From NCBI GenBank assembly GCA_003577165.1, contig QEUM01000008.1, forward strand, positions 1-64,000: a stretch of 64,000 nt of DNA, in the 5' to 3' direction. Shown piece by piece: positions 52,704 through 61,700 of the stretch. The position numbers and the translations under genes were made by a program. The first letter of the stretch is position 1. Each line of letters begins with the position of its first letter. The notes under the pieces were generated by a model. It was given only the letters and a program-made list of their open reading frames with translations. It did not search any database and was not told where the DNA came from. The DNA comes from Armatimonadota bacterium. Lineage in GTDB: Bacteria > Armatimonadota > Fimbriimonadia > Fimbriimonadales > ATM1.

Positions 52704-53723
52704 TTGAAGGGATCATCAGTTGGCGTGTTCGCCCTGGCAATCGCGGTGGCCGGCTGCGGCGGAGGCAGTGGGTCAGCGAGCGAGAACGGAAGCGCGGCAG
52801 AAGCCCTCTCGGGCGAGATCGTGGTGGACGGTTCGAGCACGGTGCTCCCGATTAGCGAGGCAATGTCCGAGGAGTTCACGGCAGAGCATCCCGACGTGCG
52901 CGTGCCAGTTGCAGCGAGCGGAACGGGCGGCGGCTTTAAGAAGTTCGCAAACAAGGAAGTAGACGTCAGCGACGCATCGAGGCCGATCAAGGAGTCCGAG
53001 GTCGAGGCATGCGCCGCAAACGGCGTCGAGTTCATCGAACTGCCGGTCGCATTCGACGGTCTGACCCTCGCGGTCAACGCCCAGAACGACTGGGTGGACC
53101 ACCTCACACTCGCGGAACTGAAGGCGATTTGGGAGCCAAACAGCCAGGTTCGGTATTGGTCGGACGTTCGTCCCAGTTGGCCGAAGATCGAAATCAAACT
53201 CTATGGCGCCGGGCATGACTCCGGCACGTTCGATTACTTCACCGAGGCGGTGGTGGGGTCGGAAGGGTCCATCCGCTCCGATTACACGGGCAGCGAAGAC
53301 GACAACACGTTGGTGCAGGGAGTTGCGGGCGACAAGGGAGCGCTTGGATTCTTCGGCTTCAACTACTACGTCGAGAACAAGGACAAGATCCGCGCGGTCC
53401 CAATTGATGCGGGTCGTGGCCCCATCGTCCCCTCGGAAGAGACGATCCGCAGCGGAGAGTACTCGCCGCTGAGTCGGCCGCTGTTCATTTACGTGAGGAG
53501 AGATGCGGCAGATCGGCCAGAAGTCGCTGCATTCGTCGAGTTCTACCTTTCGAATGCGGTCGAAATCGTGCCGGAGACCGGCTATGTGCCGCTGACAGCG
53601 GAGATCTACGATCTCGTCGCAGCGCGCTTCAAGAAGCGGACGACGGGTTCCGTGTTCCAAGGCGGATCTCAAGTCGGAATGAAATTCGAGGAGATCCTTA
53701 GCAAGGAGACGGGCGAGCAGTAG
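52704..53723 (+). CDS. pstS: Phosphate-binding lipoprotein PstS
   Basis: PstS captures phosphate for the Pst ABC importer. The 339-residue protein starts at a TTG with AGGAGG eight bases upstream and has a lipoprotein signal ([12 protein letters not shown]). Phosphate-site motifs are [11 protein letters not shown] and [11 protein letters not shown], with [12 protein letters not shown] further on. pstC and pstA follow directly. Confidence 0.94.
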   Translation: MKGSSVGVFALAIAVAGCGGGSGSASENGSAAEALSGEIVVDGSSTVLPISEAMSEEFTAEHPDVRVPVAASGTGGGFKKFANKEVDVSDASRPIKESEVEACAANGVEFIELPVAFDGLTLAVNAQNDWVDHLTLAELKAIWEPNSQVRYWSDVRPSWPKIEIKLYGAGHDSGTFDYFTEAVVGSEGSIRSDYTGSEDDNTLVQGVAGDKGALGFFGFNYYVENKDKIRAVPIDAGRGPIVPSEETIRSGEYSPLSRPLFIYVRRDAADRPEVAAFVEFYLSNAVEIVPETGYVPLTAEIYDLVAARFKKRTTGSVFQGGSQVGMKFEEILSKETGEQ

Positions 53724-53740
53724 GTTTGTAAGGAGCGCGA

Positions 53741-54643
53741 TTGGCAGCGGGAATCGTCGTCCAGCGAAAGAGGAAGGAAGGGTTCGTTCGCGGCCTCTCC
53801 TTCCTTTGCGCTTTTGTGAGCGTCTTGACGACGATTGGCATCGTGTGGACGCTGGTGTCGGAAACCGTCGTATTCTTCCGTGATGTCGGCATCGGCGAGT
53901 TCCTCTTTGGGACGCGGTGGTCTCCCGTCATCGAGCCGCGCGCGTTCGGGATCCTCCCTCTGTTCGCGGGCACGATGCTCGTGGCGATCGGCGCCGCTTT
54001 GCTCGCAGTCCCGATCGGTTTGTTCGTCGCGATCTATCTGAGCGAGTATGCGGCGCCGGGCGTGAGGAGGTGGGTGAAGCCCGTCCTCGAACTCCTGGCC
54101 GGGATTCCGACGATCGTCTACGGCTTCTTCGCTCTGTTCTTCGTGACCCCCCTGATTCAGAGGTACTTGCTTCCCGACTTGCCGACATTCAACGCCTTGT
54201 CGGCATGCATCGTCGTGGCGATCATGATCCTGCCGACGATCGCGTCGCTTTCAGAGGACGCGCTTCGTTCCGTTCCTCAATCGCTTCGCGAGGGGGGGCT
54301 TGCAATGGGCGCCACGAAAGGGGAGGTCATCCGAAGCATCGTCGTTCGCGGGGCGTTCAGCGGGATTATGTCGAGCGTGCTGCTTGCAATCTCCAGGGCG
54401 GTTGGCGAGACGATGGCGGTGACGCTTGCCGCGGGAATGCAGCCCAACCTAACGGTCAACCCAACCGAGACGATTCAGACGATGTCGGCGTTCATCGTCC
54501 AACTGGCGAAGGGCGACACTCCTCGCGGAACGACCGAATACCAGACGATTTACGCCGTTGGGCTCACTCTGTTTGCCATCACGCTGGTGATGAATCTGAT
54601 GGCCGCGAGACTCGTGAAGAGGTTCCGCTACAACTATGGTTAG
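53741..54643 (+). CDS. pstC: Phosphate ABC transporter permease PstC
   Basis: This 300-residue permease has six membrane helices and the binding-protein-dependent transport motif EGGLAMGATKGEVIRSIVV. The FGTRWSP segment near the N-terminus is typical of PstC. It starts at a TTG with AAGGAG upstream and overlaps pstA by eight bases. Confidence 0.93.
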   Translation: MAAGIVVQRKRKEGFVRGLSFLCAFVSVLTTIGIVWTLVSETVVFFRDVGIGEFLFGTRWSPVIEPRAFGILPLFAGTMLVAIGAALLAVPIGLFVAIYLSEYAAPGVRRWVKPVLELLAGIPTIVYGFFALFFVTPLIQRYLLPDLPTFNALSACIVVAIMILPTIASLSEDALRSVPQSLREGGLAMGATKGEVIRSIVVRGAFSGIMSSVLLAISRAVGETMAVTLAAGMQPNLTVNPTETIQTMSAFIVQLAKGDTPRGTTEYQTIYAVGLTLFAITLVMNLMAARLVKRFRYNYG

Positions 54644-55529
54644 CGCGGGCATCGTGGGGGCCAAGGCGACCGGGCTCGGAGTGTGGAGAACCGTGCGCGA
54701 GAGAACGTTCGTGATTGCGTGTATGTTCGCCACGCTCTTTGCGCTATTTGCTCTCGTCGTCCTGTTTTACGGCATCGTCCGAGACGGGTGGGGGGCGCTG
54801 AGTTGGGATTTCATCACGAATTTCCCTTCGAGGCGCGCTGCGAAGGCCGGCATCTACTCCGCGCTCGTCGGGACTCTCTGGCTGATGGGACTCACGACGG
54901 TGGTGACCGTGCCGCTCGGAGTCGGAGCGGCCGTGTACCTCGAGGAATTCGCGCCGAAAAATCGTCTGACCGCGTTCATCCAGTTGAACATCAGCAATCT
55001 GGCCGGAGTCCCGAGCATCGTGTACGGCCTTTTGGGCCTGACGATTTTCGTTCGCGGACTGCAGTTGGAGCGAAGTCTGGCCGCGGGCGCCCTCACTCTC
55101 AGCCTTCTCATTCTGCCCGTCGTCATCACGGCCGCGCAGGAAGCTCTGCGCGCCGTCCCACGCGCCTACCGCGAAGCCTCGCTCGCGATTGGCGCAACCA
55201 CTTGGGAGACGGTTCGGGATCACGTGCTGCCTCAAGCCGTGCCGTCTATCATCACCGGAATCATCCTCGGCTTGTCGCGCGCGATCGGCGAGACCGCCCC
55301 GCTCATCACCATCGGCGCGTTTGCGTTTGTAACGTTCCTTCCGTCAGGTCCGATGGACAAGTTCACTGCTTTGCCGATTCAGATTTTCGACTGGGCGTCC
55401 CGGCCACAGGCGGCATTTCACGAACTCGCCGCAGGTGGAATCCTCGTCTTGATGGCGGTGCTGCTCCTCTTCAACTCGTTGGCGATCGGGCTGCGGTTGT
55501 ACGCGGAGCGCAAGATAATTCGGCTCTGA
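54636..55529 (+). CDS. pstA: Phosphate ABC transporter permease PstA
   Basis: The 297-residue partner permease has SWDFITNFPSRRAAKAGIYS, the EAA-type motif YREASLAIGATTWETVRDHV and GLSRAIGETAPLITIG. PstB, the ATPase, normally follows, but the next gene is speE, so the ATPase must be encoded elsewhere. Confidence 0.93.
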   Translation: MVSAGIVGAKATGLGVWRTVRERTFVIACMFATLFALFALVVLFYGIVRDGWGALSWDFITNFPSRRAAKAGIYSALVGTLWLMGLTTVVTVPLGVGAAVYLEEFAPKNRLTAFIQLNISNLAGVPSIVYGLLGLTIFVRGLQLERSLAAGALTLSLLILPVVITAAQEALRAVPRAYREASLAIGATTWETVRDHVLPQAVPSIITGIILGLSRAIGETAPLITIGAFAFVTFLPSGPMDKFTALPIQIFDWASRPQAAFHELAAGGILVLMAVLLLFNSLAIGLRLYAERKIIRL

Positions 55530-55543
55530 GCTGCCTAAGAGGG

Positions 55544-55549
55544 TACAAA
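55544..55549 (+). promoter_or_regulatory. -10 box for leaderless speE
   Basis: TACAAA ends 8 bases before the ATG at 55558. Confidence 0.35.
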
Positions 55550-55557
55550 GGGCGCCT

Positions 55558-56418
55558 ATGGACGGCGTCGGGGCATATCGAATGTATCCGATTCGGTCGG
55601 ATGTTCTGACGATGACGGTAAAAGTGGACCGGTGCGTCGAATCCGTGCAATCGCCCTACCAACACATCGAAGTCCTCGACACGAAGGCGTATGGCCGGAT
55701 GCTATTCCTGGACGGCCACGTGCAACTGGCGCAATCCGACGAGGGAATGTATCACGAAGCGCTCGTTCACGTTTGCGGCCTCAACGTTTCGAGTCTCAGG
55801 AGGGCGCTCGTCATCGGCGGCGGCGACGGAGGCGTAATCCGAGAGTTAGTCAAGTATCCGACCATCGAGCGGATCGACATCGTCGAGATCGACGAAGAGG
55901 TGATTCGGGTTTGCCTGCAGCACATGCCTTTTGTCTCGAACGGCGCGTTCGATGACAGTCGTGTGCAACTCACGATCGGCGACGCTTTCCCTTTCGTCAA
56001 AGAGTGTCAGGATCGCTATGAGTTGATCGTCGTCGACGCGACAGACGTGTATGAGGAAGAGGACGGCTCGCTGAGCGAGATGCTGTTCACTGAAGGTTTC
56101 TACCGGGACTTGGTGAGGCTCCTGTCCCCGGATGGATATGTCGTCACGCAGGCCGACAACCCGATCTACTGCCCCTATTCGCTCGAAGCGATTCGGACGG
56201 AGTTTGCCAAGGCCTTTCCGAAGGTGGGGGACTATGTCGCGCTGGTGCCTTCATTCGGCGGTATGTCGGCATATTGCTGGGCGAGCCAGGGCGCTGGGCT
56301 GAAGGACGTGGACGCGCTCGATTTCGGACGGGTGCGGCTCGATTTCTTTTCGCGCTCTTGGTACGATTTCGCGAGGTCGTCGGTCGTTGACTCCTTGACG
56401 AAGCGCGCGCCGAAGTAG
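55558..56418 (+). CDS. speE: Spermidine synthase family protein
   Basis: This 286-residue aminopropyltransferase would transfer the aminopropyl group of decarboxylated S-adenosylmethionine to putrescine. FLDGHVQLAQSDEGMYHEAL, LVIGGGDGGVIREL and VDATDVYEEEDGSL correspond to substrate and cofactor motifs; VDATD replaces the usual DSSDP. QADNPIYCPYSLEAI is also typical. It has its own -10 box behind pstA. Speciation among spermidine, thermospermine and related enzymes cannot be settled from motifs alone. Confidence 0.88.
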   Translation: MDGVGAYRMYPIRSDVLTMTVKVDRCVESVQSPYQHIEVLDTKAYGRMLFLDGHVQLAQSDEGMYHEALVHVCGLNVSSLRRALVIGGGDGGVIRELVKYPTIERIDIVEIDEEVIRVCLQHMPFVSNGAFDDSRVQLTIGDAFPFVKECQDRYELIVVDATDVYEEEDGSLSEMLFTEGFYRDLVRLLSPDGYVVTQADNPIYCPYSLEAIRTEFAKAFPKVGDYVALVPSFGGMSAYCWASQGAGLKDVDALDFGRVRLDFFSRSWYDFARSSVVDSLTKRAPK

Positions 56419-56444
56419 CGGTCCGAGTTTTCGGCGGATCGTGC

Positions 56445-56843
56445 TTATGAAGAGTTGTCTTCGATGACGGCCTCGGCCTCGATCTCGACCAGCCACTCCG
56501 GTTCGAGAAGTTGGGCGACGACCATTGTCGCGGCAGGCCGAATCTCTCCGAAGCGCTCGCCGTGCGCCCGGCAGACGGGCCCAAAGTTCGCTCTCTCGGA
56601 AATGAAGATGCGCGTTCTCACAACGTCTTGCAGCGTGCCGCCCGCTCGGCGGATGGCGTCCTCGATGATGTCAATCACGCGATGCGCTTGACCGTAGGCG
56701 TCGCCCGGGCAGGCGGTGCGACCGTCCTCGTCGATCGGCGCAGTGCCGCTCACGAAAATGTGATTTCCGACCCGCACTGCTCGGCAGAATCCGATCTTGC
56801 CTTCGTAGGGCGAAACGCCGGAGATTCGCTGTCTGTCACTCAT
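56445..56843 (-). CDS. RidA family protein
   Basis: The 132-residue protein matches the RidA/YjgF family, whose archetype hydrolyses reactive enamine/imine intermediates. IFVSGTAPIDEDG, QAHRVIDIIEDAIRRAGG and RPAATMVVAQLLEPEWLVEI (the substrate-binding Arg is kept) are visible. The ATG overlaps the stop of the DUF2961 gene by eight bases, so it is the downstream gene of that pair. Confidence 0.9.
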   Translation of the reverse strand: MSDRQRISGVSPYEGKIGFCRAVRVGNHIFVSGTAPIDEDGRTACPGDAYGQAHRVIDIIEDAIRRAGGTLQDVVRTRIFISERANFGPVCRAHGERFGEIRPAATMVVAQLLEPEWLVEIEAEAVIEDNSS

Positions 56844-58848
56844 CCGTGATTAGGAGGTAGTCGATGCCGAACATCATGCCCGGCGCAGCTGCGTCTCTCT
56901 TGCCCACGATTTCGGCCTCGAGTGTGTTCTTTTCCCGAACTTCCACCGAGCCGAAGTCAATCGTCTTGAGTTCGAGCGTAGGGTTGTAAAAGTCGATCGG
57001 CGGGCCGAGTTTCTCGCCATTCCAATAGAGTTGAATGATGCCGTAATCGCTCGCGACGCAGAAGCGTCCAATGAGCCTCTGGCGGCCGGCGCCCGCAGAA
57101 GGAACTTCCCAAGCCGTCCTGTCACCTGGCTTGCCGTGCCGCCACCAGACCTGCGCGAAGTTGGACCAACGATCATCGAGTCCCTGCGGGCCGATCTCAC
57201 CCGAACCACGCTTGAGAACCGCCAACTCCTCGCCTTCGATGGCGTTGGGATGCTTCTTGGCGGGGGGGATCTCGAAGACGCCGAGATCCGACTCGCGGAC
57301 CGGCATCAGGTTATCCGTAGATTCTCCGTCGGCGTACCAGTAGGCAATGGTCGCGAAATCTGCGCGCGTCTCCGCCCAGTGCCAGATCTCCATGTCGAAA
57401 CGGAACGAAGTGGTCCATGGCATATCGTCGATGATGTGCCAGCGGTTCACCGCAGTGTAGCCACGATTTCCGGGGCCGTCGCATCGAGGCTGGTTATGGT
57501 AAGGGTGCATGAACGGATCCGGACAGCACCAGGCATATCCAAAGTAGTCCTCCGTTCCCGTTCCAAACGTCGAGGGAAAGGCCTCGCCGTCAATGTAGAC
57601 CTTCTCGTCGCCTTCTCCCCACCATTGCGTCACAGGGTTGGCGACGAATTGCGCTGAGCCCACATACCTTCCGCGCCCTTTGGCCTCGAGGTAATTCCAG
57701 TCGCGCATCGGACGGGTCGAGATGGTGTCGCGCTTCCACTTCGCGCGGAAGTAGAGGGTCTCATCCGTGAACGGACGCGGAGTCCAGAGGACTTCCATCG
57801 AGACCTGGATCGGATACTTCGAGTGGTTGGTTAGGAAGAACCTGCCGGATTGCTTCTGCGGCATGACCCAGCGCGACTGCATGATCCCGGTGGATTCGTA
57901 GATCGTAACTGGGAAGGAAGAATAGGGCACGAATCCGGGAGCGGCACCGAAGAAGTCTCCGACGGGTGAGCTAATCGCCGACATCGAGTCGAAGTCCGCA
58001 TTAAAGACGACGCTGCGAAGCACCTGATCGTCTGGCGCTTGTTCTCCGAGTCCGTTCGGCGAGTTTTCGTCCGGCAGGAACCCCTTGCACCAGATGCTAA
58101 GTTGCCGCACGGCCCCCTCCCCAACGGGAGTGCGCAGCGTGAAGACCTGGCCGGGTTGAAGGATAGCGGCGTCCGCGACGACCCGGTCTTTTACAAACCG
58201 CTCGACCCTGGGAGACGTCAGTTTGTTCGCGATCGAGTTCGCGAGGATGGCTGCGTCCTTAACGTCTGCACGCTTGAAACTGTCTACTGCGGTCCCAGAT
58301 TCGTAGATCCTGTAATTCACGTGGTAGTAGAGCGACGCAGGATTCGCGTTCACATCATCTACAGTGATCTTGATACTCTTGGAGTAGGGGATCGGATAGT
58401 ACAGGTTCGCGCCCATGCTTCGCCGTCCGCTGAAGGGGGGGGCGAAGTCCGGATGCTTGCCGGAAGTGATGTCCTCGAATGAGGTTACGATCTCGGGCAT
58501 CTCCGCGCCGTCGACGTAAATCCGCAGGTTGCCTTGCGGGTTCGCCGTCCAGATGCGAACGACCGCTCCTGGGCCCTGAAGGTCGGCCAGCACGTACTCA
58601 TTCCGACCGGTCCTGCGCTCCACCCGCACGAAGTTCCCGTGGTCTCGATTTGCTAACCAGTTCTCGTTTGGGCCTTTCGCGGCCGGATCGTAACTGCTGG
58701 CTTGGCGTGTCACGTATCGCGGCGAAGGCAACGCCGAGAGCCGATCCAGGTCGGCCATCTCCTTGAGGAGGGTCCTTACATTTACGGATTGCGCCTGGCC
58801 CGCGCTCGCGCACAGGAGAAGAACTAAGAGCCCCCAAAGGTTTCGCAT
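56836..58848 (-). CDS. Secreted DUF2961 family protein
   Basis: The mature frame starts at an ATG (58848) with GAGGTAGG upstream and has a signal peptide (LVLLLCASAGQAQ), giving 670 residues. Characteristic segments are LADLQGPGAVVRIWTANPQG, YYPIPYSKSIKITVDD, ASLYYHVNYR and TFGTGTEDYFGYAW. DUF2961 proteins are common in polysaccharide-degrading bacteria, and some members have been shown to be glycoside hydrolases, but the substrate here is unknown. A C-terminal jelly-roll-like region follows. The frame is open 39 bases upstream, but SD position favours 58848. Confidence 0.85.
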   Translation of the reverse strand: MRNLWGLLVLLLCASAGQAQSVNVRTLLKEMADLDRLSALPSPRYVTRQASSYDPAAKGPNENWLANRDHGNFVRVERRTGRNEYVLADLQGPGAVVRIWTANPQGNLRIYVDGAEMPEIVTSFEDITSGKHPDFAPPFSGRRSMGANLYYPIPYSKSIKITVDDVNANPASLYYHVNYRIYESGTAVDSFKRADVKDAAILANSIANKLTSPRVERFVKDRVVADAAILQPGQVFTLRTPVGEGAVRQLSIWCKGFLPDENSPNGLGEQAPDDQVLRSVVFNADFDSMSAISSPVGDFFGAAPGFVPYSSFPVTIYESTGIMQSRWVMPQKQSGRFFLTNHSKYPIQVSMEVLWTPRPFTDETLYFRAKWKRDTISTRPMRDWNYLEAKGRGRYVGSAQFVANPVTQWWGEGDEKVYIDGEAFPSTFGTGTEDYFGYAWCCPDPFMHPYHNQPRCDGPGNRGYTAVNRWHIIDDMPWTTSFRFDMEIWHWAETRADFATIAYWYADGESTDNLMPVRESDLGVFEIPPAKKHPNAIEGEELAVLKRGSGEIGPQGLDDRWSNFAQVWWRHGKPGDRTAWEVPSAGAGRQRLIGRFCVASDYGIIQLYWNGEKLGPPIDFYNPTLELKTIDFGSVEVREKNTLEAEIVGKRDAAAPGMMFGIDYLLITDE

Positions 58849-58905
58849 AAGACCTACCTCGCGATTGGCCGTACTGATTTTCACCACTCCACCGCGCGTT
58901 TCCTT

Positions 58906-58914
58906 TGATATAAT
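58906..58914 (+). promoter_or_regulatory. Extended -10 promoter of the c-di-AMP riboswitch
   Basis: TGA-TATAAT (TG at 58906-58907, TATAAT at 58909-58914) is a perfect extended -10 element. It places transcription start near 58921, immediately before the riboswitch. Confidence 0.75.
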
Positions 58915-58921
58915 GACTCCT

Positions 58922-59045
58922 TAGCCGAATCTGGGCGCCGCCCGGAACGGGGGAACCACGACCGAGTGGGGTGAATGCCGAACCCGGCAAGAGCAGCTCT
59001 TGGCTCTAACCCGTCAGCTAACCCCGTAGGCGAAACGAGAGCCTG
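58922..59045 (+). ncRNA. Cyclic di-AMP riboswitch (ydaO-yuaA type)
   Basis: The sequence carries the conserved blocks of the ydaO-yuaA riboswitch in order: GCCGAATC, ACGGGGGAACCA, TGGGGTGAA, a variable hairpin (AGAGC-AGCTCTTGGCTCT), CCCGTCAGCTAACCCCGTAGGC, then GAAACGAGAGCC. The GTCAGCTAACCCCGTAGGCG block is close to invariant in the family. It follows an extended -10 promoter and ends about 60 bases before a small basic protein. In known cases the ligand is c-di-AMP and the controlled genes concern potassium, osmolyte or cell-wall metabolism. Confidence 0.9.
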
Positions 59046-59107
59046 ACCGTGGGCACAGAGTGGTGCCGATGGGCGTGCTCCTGGACCGACATCAAGGAGG
59101 TATCCGC

Positions 59108-59389
59108 TTGGTGACTGAATTCGAAGTCCGACGGGAGTTGGACGCGATCGAGGCAGCCGACCTGCACCCTCGCCGCAAAGCGCGGCGTCTCCTCGCCCTT
59201 GCGAGGATTGCGCGCCGCGAGGCCCGGAAGATCGCCAAAGGAGCGGCCATCCTGTCCCTCGACTGCATGGACGAACAGGCGAGCCGGCTTCGGCGGGTGG
59301 TGGCGCGGATGGAAACCTTGGGGCGCGATGTTCGCCATCGCGCGCGACGCCTACTTGCGGGCGCGTCAGCGCCGCGCCAGGAGACCTGA
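59108..59389 (+). CDS. Small Arg-rich protein downstream of the c-di-AMP riboswitch
   Basis: This 93-residue protein starts at a TTG (59108, seven bases after AAGGAGG) or at the next GTG (59111). It is helical and strongly basic: PRRKARRLLALARIARREAR and RRVVARMETLGRDVRHRARR. No family is recognised. It is the only gene between the riboswitch and a terminator at 59414, so it is the sole obvious target of c-di-AMP control. A role in osmotic, wall or potassium homeostasis would follow from the riboswitch but is pure inference. Confidence 0.6.
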   Translation: MVTEFEVRRELDAIEAADLHPRRKARRLLALARIARREARKIAKGAAILSLDCMDEQASRLRRVVARMETLGRDVRHRARRLLAGASAPRQET

Positions 59390-59413
59390 AGCCGCGGTAA
59401 CGCGGGTGACCCT

Positions 59414-59458
59414 GCGCCGGAGGGCTCGATGACGCGCCTTCCGGCGCAATTCTTCTCC
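59414..59458 (+). terminator. Terminator after the riboswitch-controlled gene
   Basis: GCGCCGGAGG (59414-59423) pairs with CCTTCCGGCGC (59437-59447) with one bulge, followed by AATTCTTCT. Confidence 0.6.
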
Positions 59459-59534
59459 GAACGACTTCGGCCGAGCCGACAAATTTATTGGGTTGACCGC
59501 GCGATCCGCGGGCGCTTCCGCTTCGGGCGATAGA

Positions 59535-61670
59535 ATGGCTCCTCAAGTGGGAAAGCGAAGCGAGCGAAAGAGGCAACTCGTTCCACTTCCCGTCCGGCCG
59601 AGCGGCCAGAAGCCGCGCGAATCGAGGCGGTGGAGGTGGCGTCTCCTCGTTTTGATCGGCGTGCACGTCGCCATCGCGCTTCACATCTGGCATTGGTACG
59701 CGAAGGGACGAACGCTGAGTCCCGTCGAGCCAAGCGAGTCCATGCAGACTCTGGAATTCGGATACGTTAACGCGGGCTTCATTCTGTTCTGTTTCGCGAT
59801 CCTCGCGACACTGATCTTAGGAAGGTTCTTTTGTGGGTGGGCGTGTCACATCGTCGCGCTTCAAGATGTGTGCGGTTGGGTTCTTCGGAAACTCGGTTTG
59901 CGACCGAAGCCTTTTCGATCTCGCTTGCTGGTGTGGGTCCCCGTAGTTACCGCGCTCTATATGTTCGTATGGCCGCAGGTCGTTCGAATTACGGAAGGAC
60001 GCCCGTTTCCGCGGCTCGCGAACCACTTGATGACTGACGACCTCTGGGCGACTTTTCCAACCGTCGGCGTCGGTCTCCTCACGTTCTTCGTCTGTGGGTT
60101 CTTGATCGTGATGCTCTTGGGCAACAAGGGATTCTGTACGTATGGCTGCCCCTATGGAGCGTTCTTCTACCATGCCGACCGATTCGCTGTTGGAAAGATT
60201 CGTGTAACGGATGCATGCCAAGGATGCGGGCACTGCACAGCCACGTGCACCTCGAACGTGCGCGTGCATGAGGAGGTGCGCAAATACGGGATGGTCGTCG
60301 ACGCAGGCTGCATGAAGTGTATGGACTGCGTCGACGTTTGTCCAAACGGAGCGCTGTATTGGGGAATCGGCAAGCCGTCCCTCGGATCCAAAGCGCGCGC
60401 GGATCGAGTCCGACCTCGACCGAAATACGATTTCACACTACAGGAGGAGTTGGTTCTCGGTCTGCTTGTGATCGCGTGCTTCTATGCGTTTTATCGCTTG
60501 TACGACGCCGTCCCGCTCCTACTTGCTGTCGGTCTTGCAGTCACGACCGCGTACGTCATCTTCGTGCTTGCGGGTCTCATCTATCGGAGAAACGTTCGAA
60601 TCCTGCGCGTGCAGGCGAAGCGCAACGGACGGCTCACGGGACCGGGAGCGTTTGCCGCCGCATTTGGGGTCGGGCTGGCGTGGCTCGTCGGCTACTTTGT
60701 CGCCCTGCAGTGGCATGTCAAAGAGGGCCTGTACATGCTGTCTCAAGTCCAGAGTCTCCGCGCATCGGCGCCTCCTGAGGAGTGGGAGCCGGCGGCACGC
60801 GAAGCCCTCGACCATTTGCGTTGGGCATCGGAGCGGACGCCCTTCATCGTCGCGGATTGGGAATTCAACATCGGCAGCCTGCTTCTTGCATTGGGCAAAC
60901 CAGGGGAGGCCCTCGAACACCTCTACACTGCACAGAAATTCACCGCGGACCGCGCGGACTCGTATCTTGCGATCGGAGATGCGGAACTGGCTTCGATGTC
61001 GGCTGAGAAGGCGGAAGCCGCCTACCGTCAAGCCGTCCGCCTCGCCCCAACTTCAGTCGGGGCGCGGATCAAGTTGAGCGGCGCGCTGGCCACTCAGAAC
61101 AAGTTGGACGAGGCGATCCGGGAGTTTCGCGAAGCGATCCGGCTCGGCGCCCACGACCCGAACGATCGCTCAAACTTCGCATTCCTGCTGCTTCGAGCCG
61201 GACAGCGGGACGAGGCGATCGACGTGATGAGGACCGTCGTGAAGGACGCGCCAAACGACGCGAGGGCGCGATTCAACTTCGGCATGATGCTGATGGACGC
61301 CGGGCGCTCGGACGAAGGGCTGGATGAGATCGAAGCGGGCCTCTCGCTCGACCCAGCGCTTCCCGGAGGTCGCGCCGCCTTCCTCCTTCGCGCGCTGGAT
61401 GCGGGCCGGGCGGAGCGGGCCTTCCTCGCCGGCGAGAGATGGAGGGAGGAGCGGCCGTTCGACCACGAGATCCTCCATGCTTGGGCGACCGCGGCCAAGG
61501 TCACGGGGAGGCTCGACAGGCTCTGTCAGGAGTTGGCGCGGCGGCCGGCGGCGGACACGGCCTCCTGGTACGCCCTCGCCTTCCTGTACGTGGAGAGAGG
61601 GGAGCGGGCCGCCGCGGATTCGATTTACTCAGTTCTACTCAAACGGAACCCAAACCTAACCCGTCCGTAG
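59535..61670 (+). CDS. NapH/CcoG-like membrane ferredoxin fused to TPR repeats
   Basis: The first ~300 residues form a membrane 4Fe-4S protein: several helices, FFCGWACH and CTYGCPYGAFF cysteines at the membrane, then a 2[4Fe-4S] ferredoxin domain with CQGCGHCTATC (about 231) and CMKCMDCVDVCP (about 258). This pattern is found in NapH, CcoG/RdxA and NosR-type proteins. After further helices the C-terminal ~310 residues are TPR repeats, with (A)xxxYRQAVRLAPTSVGAR and similar. The ATG at 59535 is used; a GTG at 59547 is also possible because TAGAAT lies at 59531-59536. The partner reductase is unknown. Confidence 0.8.
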   Translation: MAPQVGKRSERKRQLVPLPVRPSGQKPRESRRWRWRLLVLIGVHVAIALHIWHWYAKGRTLSPVEPSESMQTLEFGYVNAGFILFCFAILATLILGRFFCGWACHIVALQDVCGWVLRKLGLRPKPFRSRLLVWVPVVTALYMFVWPQVVRITEGRPFPRLANHLMTDDLWATFPTVGVGLLTFFVCGFLIVMLLGNKGFCTYGCPYGAFFYHADRFAVGKIRVTDACQGCGHCTATCTSNVRVHEEVRKYGMVVDAGCMKCMDCVDVCPNGALYWGIGKPSLGSKARADRVRPRPKYDFTLQEELVLGLLVIACFYAFYRLYDAVPLLLAVGLAVTTAYVIFVLAGLIYRRNVRILRVQAKRNGRLTGPGAFAAAFGVGLAWLVGYFVALQWHVKEGLYMLSQVQSLRASAPPEEWEPAAREALDHLRWASERTPFIVADWEFNIGSLLLALGKPGEALEHLYTAQKFTADRADSYLAIGDAELASMSAEKAEAAYRQAVRLAPTSVGARIKLSGALATQNKLDEAIREFREAIRLGAHDPNDRSNFAFLLLRAGQRDEAIDVMRTVVKDAPNDARARFNFGMMLMDAGRSDEGLDEIEAGLSLDPALPGGRAAFLLRALDAGRAERAFLAGERWREERPFDHEILHAWATAAKVTGRLDRLCQELARRPAADTASWYALAFLYVERGERAAADSIYSVLLKRNPNLTRP

Positions 61671-61700
61671 AAGAGGAATCGAGAACCCTCACAAATGCCG

